From NCBI RefSeq assembly GCF_009727055.1, contig NC_052350.1:28934000-28997999 (forward strand): 64,000 nt of DNA, in the 5' to 3' direction. The notes under the pieces are model-generated. The model saw only the letters and a program-made list of their open reading frames with translations, searched no databases and was not told the DNA's origin. Within the stretch, counting starts at the first letter, position 1. Each line of letters opens with the position of its first letter. This stretch comes from Benincasa hispida (taxonomy: Eukaryota; Streptophyta; Magnoliopsida; Cucurbitales; Cucurbitaceae). Shown piece by piece: positions 22,851-34,973 of the stretch. The position numbers and the translations under genes were made by a program.

Positions 22851-24880
22851 GAATAGCAAGATAACCTCACTGGTGGTGCCTTCTACGTTGGAGAAGTTCG
22901 AGATTATTAACAACGGTGGAAGAAAAAGAAAACTAGAGGAATAAACAAAGGTAAGTTGTGATTTCTCCTATTCTTCCTTTTTCAAGCATACCTTTGTTTT
23001 CTTTGAATGTTTATCCTAAAATAACGTGTTTTATTTTACTATTTTTGTTTCTTTAAAAATTGAATTTCTAAATGCAAGACGTTCACATGCTTCGGCTTGG
23101 GATTCAATCCTTTCAATTGGTATCAGAACCAATGTTTTCTTGCATTTTGATTTTCTTTTGTTTGAAACAAAATTCAGTTCATGAGGTGGGTTATTTTTCT
23201 GCATTTTGCTTGAAAATTTTTGAGGTTTAGCATGTTACTGTAAATCGAGTATGTAAGTCCATGTCATTCGTGGCAAAAAGTTGCTGTGAAAAGAACCTGG
23301 GAAAACAAAGGCAGAACAAGAAAAAACTGAGAGAAATAGTGAAGTTCGGTTTTTTAGGGACAATTTTCAGTAATTCGTCGATTTCTGAAGTTCTAACCAT
23401 TGGATCGAGCTGAAATTTGGTTAGTATATTTAGACAGCAAGGGTCTTGTTTTGAATGGTTGGATCATCGTTTTGAGCTTTTATTTATCTGCCGTCGTTGT
23501 CAAACAGAAGTAGTTTTTTTTCTCGTTTTCTCTTAAAATTTTCTAAAATCTAATGTTTTAGATTTTATTTGTTTGTGATTAAATTAGTATAATTCGATTA
23601 TATTAATTTAATTATTTTATTATGATGAGAGTAGTTCAATAGTACTGCTCAATAAGCTTCCCATTTTGGGATAAAACCAGATAGATAGCTGGGGACATAG
23701 CCTTGCAAGATGGAATTCACTCCTGCTCAATTAGGGTTAGCCAATAGGTTGTTCTCTTAAGTACTGATTCCTGGTCTTGAACAAAGGGGCCTTGTCCTCT
23801 CATGATAGAGAGGGACATGGTTTATTAGTTGGATTATAAACTAATTATTCAGTAGATGATCAATGGAGACTTAATGAGCAAGATGTATTTATAGGGATAA
23901 AATGATAATTTTGACCTAGCTATAAATATGAACGACCTATGAAGGATCGATATACTGATTATGGTTAAATCAAGTGGACATAAATATATCTATTGTGAGG
24001 AGAGTGTAATTACTGAGCTATAGTGATATGTCTCGATAGTTAACGAATATTGATTAATTTGGATTAAATATTTTTAGCGATTAATCTCAAATCGTTGGAG
24101 CTCATGATCTGTAGGTCCATAAGGTCCCTCTACTAGACTAGCTTGTAAAATATTATTGGATTAGAAGATTCAGTGAATTTGAAGTGTTCAAATTTTGATT
24201 TAGGGTTTGAATTTGAAATTTTTAATTTCATTTTAGGGTTTGGATAATTATATTTGATATAATTAACGTTTAAATTTATTAGAATTAAATGTACTTGGAG
24301 AGTTTAATATATTTAAATAATGATTTAAATATTGATTACTTGAAGTGGTTTCATGTTTGAATTAGGTGTTTTATTAATTTATTATTTGATATTAAATAAT
24401 TAATTAATTAAATTTGTTCAATTAATTATTTAAAATTAAATCAATTTCCAATTTTTTAATCCAATTTTCAGAAATTGAAATTTCATTTGATTAATTTAGA
24501 ATTAAATCTAATTAAAAAATTGGAAAATAATTTGGTTAGTGGAAAAAATCCAAATATTGCAAATTGAGTGGATTTATCCCTTATTCAACACCTAGCCCAT
24601 TTTTTTAATGCTTCTTGAAGTGTCAAGAGGTCGAATCAATGAATGCTTGCATGTATTTGTTTGAATAAAAACTTCAATTTCTAAAGTTGAAAGGAGGAGA
24701 ACTATGAGATTTTGGAAATTTCAGCAGAATTTCTTCTAACTCTAAAAACCCTCTCCATATCCACCCACATCCCTTCTCAATTCTAAGTTCCACCACTCAA
24801 TCTAAGATTGAGACTAGTAGAGAAGATTCCCTTGGTGGTCTACTGAAGATTTGAAGGTCAAATTCGTAGAGAGTAAAAGG
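22850..24880 (+). mobile_element. Rearranged TGTTGGG-family LTR element with primer binding site
   Basis: 22850 to 23115 reads as an LTR 3' end (...CCTTTCA). It is followed after 2 bp by TGGTATCAGAACC at 23118-23130, one base from the initiator-Met-tRNA-type primer site TGGTATCAGAGCC. After about 500 bp, 23635-24250 matches the middle of the family LTR ('GTAGGTCCATAAGGTCC' near 24110), so a second LTR lacking its 5' part appears to follow. No coding domain. 24880-25010 is unassigned. Confidence 0.6.
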
Positions 24881-25011
24881 ATTAAGATGGAATTCTTCAC
24901 CCCTGTATGTGAATAACCTGTTTTTCAGCATGCTTTTGACTTAAATTAAGTGTAATTAGAGTGCTTTAAGGATTCTGTTAGCTTCTGTTTTATGCATGTT
25001 TACTCTAACAA

Positions 25012-25480
25012 AGGGTTGCGGAGCTGGTTTGCTATTGTTTTCACCAGAAGGGGGATGCCTTGAGTATGCTTTGAGGTTCAAGTTCTGAGCCTCAAATAAT
25101 GAGGCAGAATATGAAGCAGTCTTAGCTGGGCTACGACTAGCTGTTGAAGTTGGAGTCACTAACTTAATTATTTTCAATGATTCCCAACTTATTGTCAATC
25201 AAGTAGCTGAGATGTACCAAACCAAAAATCGCAAAATAACTATCTATCTAGTAGAAGTTAGAAAATTTTTGAGCTCATTTAGTAAGTGCGAGATAAAACA
25301 AATACCACGATCTCATAAATACCAATGTTGATTCTTTAGTCGGTTGGCAACAACTTATGACGCGGACCTAAGTAGAATGGTACCTGTGGAGGTTTGAAAT
25401 GCACCCAACATATTGTGGGAGAAAGATACTTCACCTAAGGGTGGGTTAGATGGATCCTCGACTAAGGAAGGGATTCTCAT
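25012..25480 (+). pseudogene. Tat-type Gypsy RNase H (aRH) fragment
   Basis: The reading KGCGAGLLLFSPEG, then ASNNEAEYEAVLAGLRLA, then LIIFNDSQLIVNQVAEMYQ, then IKQIPRSHK matches the archaeal-type RNase H of Tat-lineage Gypsy elements. The catalytic E (NNEAEYEA) and D (NDSQL) are visible. A stop interrupts near 25098 and the frame is lost near 25325. Its 3' continuation is cut off by the LTR starting at 25513. No other part of the parent element is visible. Confidence 0.75.
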
Positions 25481-25512
25481 GTGAACCGAGTCAAGAATTC
25501 TAAATTTGTTTA

Positions 25513-27012
25513 TGATAACTTGTAGAAATACAAGTTATTGTAGTCTCTGACTAGAATAATGAGGGTAGATATGCAAGATATGCGTTGATTATACTAAGAA
25601 TTTCATAATTAATATTATATTTGTGGTGAAGTACACTAACCCCCCCTCCCCCCCATTGACCGCATGATCTGTTTGCATTCGCTGATCTTGTACCCGATGA
25701 ATAAATAATTGATTACATGTCTTTGAATCTCTCACCTTGTGCCAGTGGATCTTTTATCGAAACCTTTAGAATTTTGACCATGATAGCAGTGCTGACATCC
25801 TCACCTACTATGTCAGAGATGACGACTAATCAACGCGAAATTCCAACGATTGTCAATGCATGGCTCTATAAATAGAGCCTTGATGCCCATGAAAGAAACA
25901 TTCAAGAGTCGAGATTTTGCTTGAGATAAACCTTAAGCCCGACACTTGCACCGCAAACAAAGAGAGAATAGGGAGCATTTATCTGAGAACTTCCATCTCC
26001 AAACCTTACCCCGATTTGCCATCGGAGCTTCATTAGAGAAAGAGTCTGAGAGGGCCTTCTCCACCTCCACACTACGATCTCAGCACCAGTAGTCTTGACA
26101 TACATCTGTTGGAAGCAAGAAATTGCTGACAACTGCCCTTTCCCTTATTTACTTTTGTTTATTGTTGTATTGCATTTTGAATAAGAGATTATTCATTTTG
26201 TAAACAACTACTCTATTTCTATCTATATATATCATCATGTCTACTTTCATCATCTTCTCTATCTTTACTTTCAATTTTTCATTTTCCATGAGTTGCTAAT
26301 CTTCACGAGGTAAGGGGGAAGATTAATACTATAAACTAAGTTAAATCTTTAAAGGTTAACCCCGTTTGCTTAATGTATGACTATTTTAATGATTGCCTAT
26401 GATCATTCATCGAGTCAAGCGTTTATGACTAACAACTCAAGAGGGTAAGTAGTTGTGGATCTCACTAAGTAAAGTAAGAAGTGTTTCTAGAGATATAAAT
26501 AATCTTATGCTCAATGCAACATCACTCACGCGTCATAGAAATATGACTAGTGTGGCCGACTGCTGAGAGGTGTGTGATGAACGGATGTTGTAAGCCAGGA
26601 TTATCCTTAAAAGTTAATCTTAGGGATGCAACATTGATTTCCCCCAAACCCTGCCTTCTCCATATATTTTACATACGTTAAAATTGTTGTCTATCAATTT
26701 TCTCAGAACGAAACTCAAAGTATTCCTTGCTTGTTTAAAAACTTTCATCGTATAGATTTATTTGATCGCATGATTTTTTAATCTCCTATAATTATCTTAG
26801 TTCTTGCCACATTTACATACTTTCCAAACATTCATAGTAGAAATCCATGAGTTCGACCTCGACTCACACTGAGAAACTTGTAGTTTGTTATACTTGGCGG
26901 ACTGTAAGAAACTTGTGACAAGCACATGATTGACTACAATTGGGCACATAATAAGTTCAACACATAGACATTTTAGTGTAGTTTACAAGAGACGCACCAC
27001 ACCGACGAAACA
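25513..27012 (+). mobile_element. 5' LTR of Athila-like element 1
   Basis: This 1500-bp segment starts TGATAACTTG and ends ACGAAACA. It is followed directly by a primer-binding-site sequence at 27015-27036 (TTTTTGGCACTATTTTCGGGGA type, as in Athila and Tat elements) and then gag. The first 26 bases form a hairpin with a GAAA loop. A C-rich run occurs at 25641-25658. I did not find its 3' LTR partner. Confidence 0.75.
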
Positions 27013-27226
27013 AGTTTTTGGCACTATTTTCGGGGATTTGACAACTGATCGAGTGTTTGAATTTGTGTTTTTTGCAGGCACCTCTTGATTTTTAGGAGTA
27101 TTGTAACTTGTGTGACCAAGCAAAAAATAGTATATGAGTATAGGTACTGAACTTGAATTCAATATTGACCCTGAGATCGAGAGAACTTTCTGTTGCTGAC
27201 AAAGAAGAAATAGAAAAAGAAGGAAT

Positions 27227-28738
27227 ATGGCCAACAACAACAACAACCAGAATAACTAGGCCGGAGGAAACAAATTATTTAGGCAAGGTCAAGAGGATCC
27301 TATATTTCTAGCCGCAAATCGCAACATTCCCATGAGGAACTATGTGGCCCCGAATTTGTATGATTTTTCACTTGGTATTATAAGGCCAACCATCGATGAG
27401 AATACAAGGTTTGAGATTAAGCCAGTTATACTTCAGATGATTCAAACTGCAGGGCAGTTTGAAGGGATGCAGGGTGAAGATCCTCATGCCCACTTGACCA
27501 ACTTTGTAAGAATGTGTAATAGATTCTCTATTCCTAGTGTAACACTGAAGGGAATAAGGCTCTCTCTTTTCCCTTACACTCTCACCGATGAGACCAAGAA
27601 ATGGGCCTGTTCCTTGAACCCAAAGGAGATTATGTCTTGGGACTAGCTAATTGAACGATTTATAAAGAAGTTCTTCCCCCCAATCGTTAACGCAAGGAGA
27701 CAACAGGACATTGTGAATTTTGAACAAGGAGACTTCGAAACTTTGAGTGCTTCCTGGGTTAGATTTAGGCATCTCGTTCATAACTGCCCGCACATTGGTA
27801 TCCTTGACTGTGTTCTGATGGAGACTTTTTACAATGGGTTGAATAGAGCTACGCAATTGGTGGCTGATGCCTCTTCTGTAGAAGGCCTTATGGATAAGAC
27901 CTACACCAAGGCTAAGGCGATCTTGGACAGAATTTCTAGAAATATTGATGATTGGGTTGATGATGGATATGGAAATCAGAATGTTGATGGACGTAAGATG
28001 GAAGGAACGGTCGTGCAGTTAGATGTGGTGAGCACATTAGTTGCCCAGATGGCTACCGTCACTTCCCTTCTACAGACCATGGCAATAAATCAAGGTGCTT
28101 TGAACAAGAATGCTGTTCAGCTTAGCACCATGACTCAGGTTGCGGCTGTAAGTTGTGTACAATACAGAGAGCCTCACTTTGTTGAAGCCTGCCCGCATGA
28201 CCCTCAGACTGTTTTCTCCATCCATAACAACCCCTTTAGCAATACATAAAATCTTGGTTGGAAGAATCACCCCAACTTCTCTTGGGGAGGAAATCAAGAA
28301 CAGTCTAGATAGAAAAATGTACATCGGCAGCAAGCAAATAAAGAACATCCACCTGGATTCAATCAGCACAACTAGAGCCACTAGCATAATGAGAACAGTT
28401 CTCATTAGAATCACAACCATGCATTTTCATTGTTGAAAATGCTTCTAAAGGAATACATTCAGAACAACGATGTATTGATCCACTCTCAAGCTTCCTCAAT
28501 TCGGAACCTAGAAGTTCAAGTAGGGCAGATCGCTAATGTTCTAAAGAACAGGCAACTAGACACTTTACCTAGAAACATTGAGGCTCCACGTGGAAATGGT
28601 ACGGAGTAGTGTCAAGATGTGACACTATGCAGCAGAAGAACAATGACTAATTGACAGCTAAAACCTGAGAAGCTAGACAAGCAAAACCCCAAACTCCCGC
28701 AAGAGAAGAAAGTGAAGCTCCAACCACTAGATAGATCT
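27227..28738 (+). pseudogene. Gag of Athila-like element 1 (broken)
   Basis: ATG at 27227 opens an Asn-rich start, hit at once by a TAG (27257). The retrotransposon gag core follows: NYVAPNLYDFS, MIQTAGQFEGMQGEDPHAHL, LSLFPYTLTDETKKWACSL (27332-27645), a TAG at 27644, then WVRFRHLVHNCPHIGILDC and AKAILDRIS. The zinc knuckle near 28155 is damaged: CVQYREPHFVEAC has Tyr where the second Cys should be. Compare CATCGEGHAMEEC in the element at 53949. Further stops follow. The gene runs into the nested element at 28739. Confidence 0.85.
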
Positions 28739-30853
28739 TGTTGGGATTGGTGTCCTAATTCTCCCGGAGTCTCGTTGTTTTGTAAAGATACACATTGTTT
28801 GATGAATAAAATAAATGTTATTTAATTCTGGCATTTACTCATATTCAATAAACAACGCTCCTTGGTTATCTTATGTGAACTTAAGCATGTATATGTGATA
28901 TACAAGTGGATCATGCCTTAAGTGATAACCTAAATAGGTCTGTAGTATAAGGATTAAGGTAGGATACTTGATCCTTGTGATACTACGGATACGACCTACT
29001 TTGTAGAGGTTTACAAGTGTTGTAAACTACTACAGATGGTAGATCCTAAACATTCATGTGGAGACGTGCGAGCGGGGGTGTCCTATACAAAGAGTTTGTA
29101 TAAGACTTGGACCACGAGATGACTATACTCTATATATAACACCGTTGATACTAGAGACTTACATCTCACCTAAACGACCATAGGTGACACGACCTCAATC
29201 CTGAGTGTTTTGGGAACTCTTACCTTTGAGGGCGGTCTTTTGATTAGTATGGGTGAAAGTGGCTAGATTGCCAACTTAACATGCCTACCTTTTTGGGGAC
29301 TTGTCTGATCTGGGAGCTGGGAACTCAATCCACAAGATGAAATTCACTCCTTTCTCAAAGCGGGGATAAGTAGAGAGATTGCTCCCTTAAGGGCTGATTC
29401 CGGGGCTTGAACATAGTGGCCACAACTTCTCTTTGGAAGAGAAAACTCAATCATAGTAGGACTATGACATGTTCATTTAGAGGGATCAGTGGTATTTAAG
29501 GAGTTAGGTGTAATTACAGGGGCATAACCATTATTGACCCAACTGTACTTACGAGCGATCTGTGAAGGGTTGTCGCACTTCTGATTGGTTAAGATGGTCA
29601 CATAATATATCTGTGGTAAAGAGAGTTCAGTTGTCAGTCTTTAGTGAAGTGCCTGGTAGTTAACGGATGGTGGATCCCGTGACTAAAGAGTTTAGTCAGT
29701 TATTCACGTACCATTAGAGCTTCGAGCTACAGGTCCATAAGGTCCCCTTGGTAGCTCAATGGATTCAGTTGAGGATCAGTTCTTGGTGTTGATTTGAAAT
29801 GTTCAAATTGACAAGAGGTAATTTGATTATATATGATATAATCGGTATGATGTATGAGATACATCTAGTGGGGGATTAATGTAAATGATATTTACATTAA
29901 GTACCATGGAATAGAAAAAGAACTATGGTTTATATGTTTCATGAGATGAAATATTAAAACTATAGATTATAAATATAGTATGATAGGTTGGTTATCATTT
30001 ATATTTATAATAATATTAATTATTGGATAATTAAATCTTTTCTCTAATAACCAATTGAGTGGGAGGTTATTGGTTGTTCATGGTAGCCGTGAGATAAAAG
30101 GAAAATTGTTTTCCTAATTTTAGTGAGTTTTTGAAAAGTTTTTGCAAAAGTGATTTTGAGTTTTTCTCTCAGAAAAACATCTCACGGAAGCTTATCAAGT
30201 AAATATCGATTTACTAAGTGACAACTTGTTTTAGTAAACGATCGTGTAGTGTTTGTAGGCGATAGACATGGTACTAGGCGATGAACTAAACGATCGCTTA
30301 GCTTTTGCTAGACGATCGCTTAGCTTTTGTTAAACGATTGGGCATCGACCTATACGATAGATTTCTGTTTTCTCCCACTTGCCTAATCGTGTACACGATT
30401 GTTCATTCCTCCTTCGTCTGCTTCATACCAAGTCCACACAGTGCCCACCCTCTGAAGTCTCACACCAGAATACCAAGGTAACCTTCTCGGTGGTGTCATA
30501 CTCAACTCGACGCCGTCGAGGTTCTATGGAGGCTGTTTGTGTTACTGTGGAGTTCGTGACCGAGGCGATCACAGAGGTTCAGTGCACGATGTTTGTGCTA
30601 CGAGGTGGTCATGTTGTTCGAGCGTTCGAGATTGTTGTGTTCGTGCGTTCGTGGGCAAGGAGCGTGGAGACGAGTCGACAAACGTTCGTAGTTTTTCTCC
30701 TTGTTCAGTTGTTGTTTCATGCTGTAATTTTTGTATGGATTGCATAACTGTATGTTTTGTTTTACGACTGTAATTGTAATGTTCATACATGATTGTAATT
30801 TGGAATGATCTATTTTCCACTGCTCATAGAAATCTCGGATTCGATTTCCTTCA
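28739..30853 (+). repeat. 5' LTR of the nested TGTTGGG-family element
   Basis: This 2115-bp LTR runs TGTTGGG...CCTTCA and aligns, inverted, with the solo LTR at 18723-20876. Its last 159 bp recur at 33111-33269. CGATCG words with a GTTTAG/CTTAGC-type neighbour cluster at 30236-30360. Confidence 0.8.
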
Positions 30854-30855
30854 AT

Positions 30856-30868
30856 TGGTATCAGAGCC
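30856..30868 (+). other. Primer binding site (initiator Met-tRNA type)
   Basis: TGGTATCAGAGCC lies 2 bp after the end of the 5' LTR. It is the canonical plant primer site complementary to the 3' end of initiator methionine tRNA and fixes the LTR border and the element's + orientation. Confidence 0.9.
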
Positions 30869-33110
30869 TGGTTATTCTGATACTCCAAATTACAACTCTA
30901 TTTTTTTAACTTCATTTGACAGTCGCGGTAGGTTTCTACACTTGTGGTTAATTGTTAAGTGAATTTTTGGTTTAGTTGATGAATGTTTCAGGTTTAATTG
31001 CCTTTTGTTAAAGCTTTCTATCATTGCAAAGTGTTAATTTTAAGGGTCCCTGTGTTTTTTGGGCGTAATTAACTTTGCAATCGAGCTTGTAATTCAAAGA
31101 GTTTGAGTTAGTCGAGTCGTTCGTGATGAAGCTTCGAAGCATGGAGATGCGGTTCTCAACGAAGAAGAAGACCAAACGCTGGTCGTATCGTGTAGCTTCA
31201 GGTAAGAGATCGTTAGGATTTAACTAAGTAATCATTTATATTTTTCTAGACGATTGTGTAGTATTTTCTAAACGATTGTTTAGCTAATGCTAAGCGATGG
31301 GGTAAATCGTTTACTTTATCGCATAGCGTTGGTTGCCCGATCGCATAGGCGCTGGAGGTTGACGATTGTAGTCGGAGCATGTGATGCTCGTCGTTTAGTA
31401 AAGGGCACGTGCTAGACGATTGTGTAGTTAGCAAGCTTCATCGGTTAGTTACTACCTACACTATCGCGCGTATACGATACAAAGGCGCTAGTTAAGCGAT
31501 CGCTTAGGCGATGGTGCTTCGCGATATCTTAGTCGTTTAGACGATCGCGGAAGGCGGGCGTTGTGCGGAGCGCGCTAAGCAATCGTGTACCTCAGGCTTC
31601 ATCACTTAGTAAAAGGTACACGATCGTGTTGTAATAGCTAAACGATCGTTTAGATTTTTCTAAACGTTCGTGTAGTAATTGCTGAAAGATCGTTTAGCTC
31701 TGGAAGCATTAGTATGCGATAGAACAAAGCGTTTGTTTTATCCTTTAGACGATCGCGGGGAGTTTAGTACACAATGGTTGGAGACACGATGCTTTGCCCA
31801 AGTGGTTCAAGACCCGGTTCGCCTGTTTGAATCGGAGACTTCTTGTCTTTGTAATAGTCAGCTTTTCTTTTGTGTTTTTAAGATAAATTTACCTGGTACA
31901 CCATGTTTTTTTTGTTTGTTTTTTTTTTTACATGTGATGTATGGTGCTTATATGCCAAAGTATTTGACATATAGTTTAAAACCCACCTTAAGTTGTGCAA
32001 TTATTCATGCATCATGTATTATAAATGTTATAATTGAGCATGAAGAAGTTACTTGAAAGCATGCGCATACATCATGAAATATAAGAGTTATATTTTGCAT
32101 GCAGTGAGCATCATCATGCATCATCCTTTTATTATAAGTGTTATAGTCTAAGGGTGAATGGAAGCATGTTTTGCTTGTTTCAATGTTGTTTTGTATAAGT
32201 GTTATATAAAAGAAGTAGCAATGAATGGACAATGCATTGAGCATGACACTTAGGCTATTTATAATCGTTATGAATGGCTTGCATGTGTTAGCTTTGCATT
32301 ATGATTGTTTTCCATTTATAAGAGTTATAAAGGAAATTAGACCTAAAATCAATAATTCAGAGTTGCATGCGGACTTAGGGTGAACTCAAGTTTTTTAAAG
32401 GGTTTTAAAATTGAATTGAGATAGACCTAAGTTCAAATAGTTTTAAAGAGTTTAGTAACCTAGATTAATCTTTTAAAATCAGTTTAATAGGATTAAATTT
32501 GTTAAAATAAAAGATTAAATTTGTTGTAAACCTATATATAAGGGACTTTTTGTCTAAGGTGAGTTCTGGCTAGGCTGGGGTTCTTAAGTTGACGAAAACG
32601 TAACACCCCTACCTGGGAACCTACCTGAAAAGGTGAATTAGATAGATTTTCAACAAACATGCGACGATTTAGTCAAAGACTCTGCTAAAAAGTTTATTGG
32701 ATGATGATCAAAAGTTGTTTAACTATCCAAGGTAAAAGTTACTATTGGAAAAACCTAAAAGTCACTTAGTTAAAATATCTAGCTGTGTTTTTTCTAAGTA
32801 AGCTAAACCCTAGGTTATAAAATACTAAGTGGGAGGAAGAGATGTATCTAATATGTTTATGATTCCATTCACGTTTCTCCCTGTATGTTCACACCGTGAG
32901 ATTCATGCTTGGCCTCATGGAGCATCCTCCTTTAGATGGTGTTTGCATGAGTATCAATATCAAGGTGAACGGAGAGAGTGTTTACAGTAAGTGGGTGAAG
33001 GGTGTGTATTAACACGTCCTATGGTCTCTGTCATTAGTTCACAGCGTGAGATCATTCTGCACTCCCTCATGTTGCCTTTGATCGTCCCTCTTTGGATGGG
33101 TTTTGTGCAG
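30869..33110 (+). other. Non-coding leader of the nested element, rich in short repeats
   Basis: 31190-31760 holds at least eight words of the form (A/T)(A/G)ACGAT(C/T)G(T/C)(T/G)TAG. 31970-32340 holds dispersed words like ATAAGTGTTATA and GTTATAAT with CATGCATCAT between them. 32560-33105 has two 'TTCACA(C/G)CGTGAGAT' words (32889-32903, 33040-33054). No protein domain was recognised, and a 125-codon open stretch at 31679-32056 lacks any known motif. Confidence 0.55.
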
Positions 33111-33269
33111 TTCTCCTTGTTCAGTTATTGTTTCATGATGTAATTTCTATATGGATTGCATAACTGTATGTTTTGATTTATGACTGTAATTGTAATGTTC
33201 ATACATGATTGTAATTTGGAATGATCTATTTTCTGTTGCTCATGAAAATCTCGGATTCGATTTCCTTCA

Positions 33270-34390
33270 GACCCAATAACCATGAATCAACTATCTTTGA
33301 ATCAACCACAAATCTTCCAACTACTTCTTCTCAACCCTCAGACCAAACTCCAACAAATGTAAACTCTCATGATAAAAAAAACTCCTCTCAAACAACAAGT
33401 TCAGAACATTTGTCGTAGACACCTAATGCGGCCAAAGAGAAAAACCAAGCAAGCAATGTCTTGTAAATGTCGCCTCCTTTTCCAAGCAGACTGGAAAAGA
33501 GGGATGATAGCCAATAGTTCAAGAGATACTTTGATGTTTTAAAATAGATTCACATTAACATCCCTTTGGTAGAAGCTATCGAAAAAATGTCAAGCTATGT
33601 GAAGTTCCTAAAGGACATTCTATCGAATAAACACAGGCTCGACGAATTTATAACTGTTGCACTGACCCGTGAGTGCAACACATGATTAAGAATAACATCC
33701 CTACGAAAATGAAGGACCCAAGATGCTTCACTATACCCTATTCCATTTGAGGCAAAGAACCATGCTTATGTGATTTGGGTGCAAGCATCAACCTGATGTC
33801 ATTATCTATTTTCAAGAAGTTAAGGATTGGTGAGGCCAAGCCCACCATAGTAACCCTATAGCTCGCTGATAGATCAATAACGCATCCCGAAGGAAAGATT
33901 GAGGACGTGCTCGTTCAAGTTGACAAATTTATCTTCCCTGCCAATTTTATTATCTTAGACTATGAGGTTGACATGAAAATTCCTCATCTTAGGGTGCCCA
34001 TTCCTATCCACTGGGCGTGCATTGATAGATGTGCAAAAAGAAGAATTGACCATTCAAGTTGATGATCAGCAAGTTAAATTCAATGTGTTTAACACATTGA
34101 AGTATCCAGATGAGCTAGAAACATGTTAATGCATTGATGGCGTGAGAGTTGATTATTGGGAAGTTTTGAAAGAGGAATTGGAAGAAGAAGAAAAAGAAGA
34201 AGAAGAAAATGATTTGGTTATGAAAGAAGTCCATGCGGTGATGAAATTTGACTCTAGTTTTGAATCTCTGAATCTGAATGAAAAAGATGGCAACAATGTT
34301 TTCAAGGGCAATGGTCAGCGAGTGAAGCCTTATCACGGAGGATCTGTGGATCGTGGCAAGGAGACCATTGACTTAGGCAGGCAAGATTGA
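33270..34390 (+). pseudogene. Protease region and pol tail of Athila-like element 1, with RT to integrase deleted
   Basis: Continuation of element 1 after the nested insertion. Broken frames give SRLEKR...HINIPLVEAIEKMSSY (about 33480-33600) and an aspartic-protease region (LCDLGASI-like near 33770, [15 protein letters not shown] near 33990-34035, QVKFNVFNTLKYPDE). An acidic Glu run follows. At about 34290 the reading passes directly to NVFKGNGQRVKPYHGG, which belongs after integrase. About 3.5 kb (RT, RNase H, integrase) are therefore missing. It is not functional. Confidence 0.8.
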
Positions 34391-34973
34391 TTGCCTGTGC
34401 GAAAGAATCCTTGCGGCTCTTCACTTCAACCTTTCCAGGGATGTCTTCTTTTACTTTATAATGCTTTCTTAATTAACTTTTTCAGTTGATTTATCTGATT
34501 CTTGTTGTTTTGGACTTCTACTTCTTGACTTCCTGACTTGGACATAATTGAATTTGAATTCCTGTCTGATGCGATCAACATTGTTTAATGCGATAAACAA
34601 AAATAAAATAAAAAATAAAAAATAAAAATGAATGATGAGTTCATATTGAGTATTACGCAATAATTAAAATCAACCCAGCTCAATGCATGGAATGTGTAGG
34701 GTCTCTGTCGATTTGTATCCCGAGGAAATCGAGTGTGTAGTATGACGAAACTCCTTTCGTCTGACCTGTATTTAATGAAATGTCACTAAATGTCATGATT
34801 GCCCTCGACATTTGCGAGTTCTGATCTTAAACCCTTATAAGACCCTTGTTTATTCCCATTCATTTGTTTATCGTTTACAGTAGATCCTTTAAACCCTGAA
34901 CCTCTGCGCACTTAAATTCCCTACCTTTTTCGATCATTGTTTTTCCATCCCTTTCTTACCTTGCTAGAATCAA
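34391..34973. other. Element 1 spacer
   Basis: Between the end of pol and the accessory reading frame. It contains an A-rich run near 34595-34625 and no recognisable gene. Confidence 0.4.

Larger units (their letters stand above)
28739..33269 (+). mobile_element. Nested non-coding LTR element, TGTTGGG family
   Basis: It starts TGTTGGG at 28739 and ends ...TTTCCTTCA at 33269, interrupting the gag-protease region of Athila-like element 1. It comprises a 5' LTR (28739-30853), a primer site (30856-30868), about 2.2 kb of non-coding internal sequence and the last ~159 bp of a 3' LTR (33111-33269). Flanks GATCT and GACCC match at only three of five bases. No gag or pol is present, so it would depend on another element for movement. 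Superfamily is not certain. Confidence 0.75.

Noticed and set aside
30379..30888. Several open frames of 78-122 codons on both strands
   Set aside because: They lie inside the 3' part of an LTR; the frames overlap on both strands and match no protein family.
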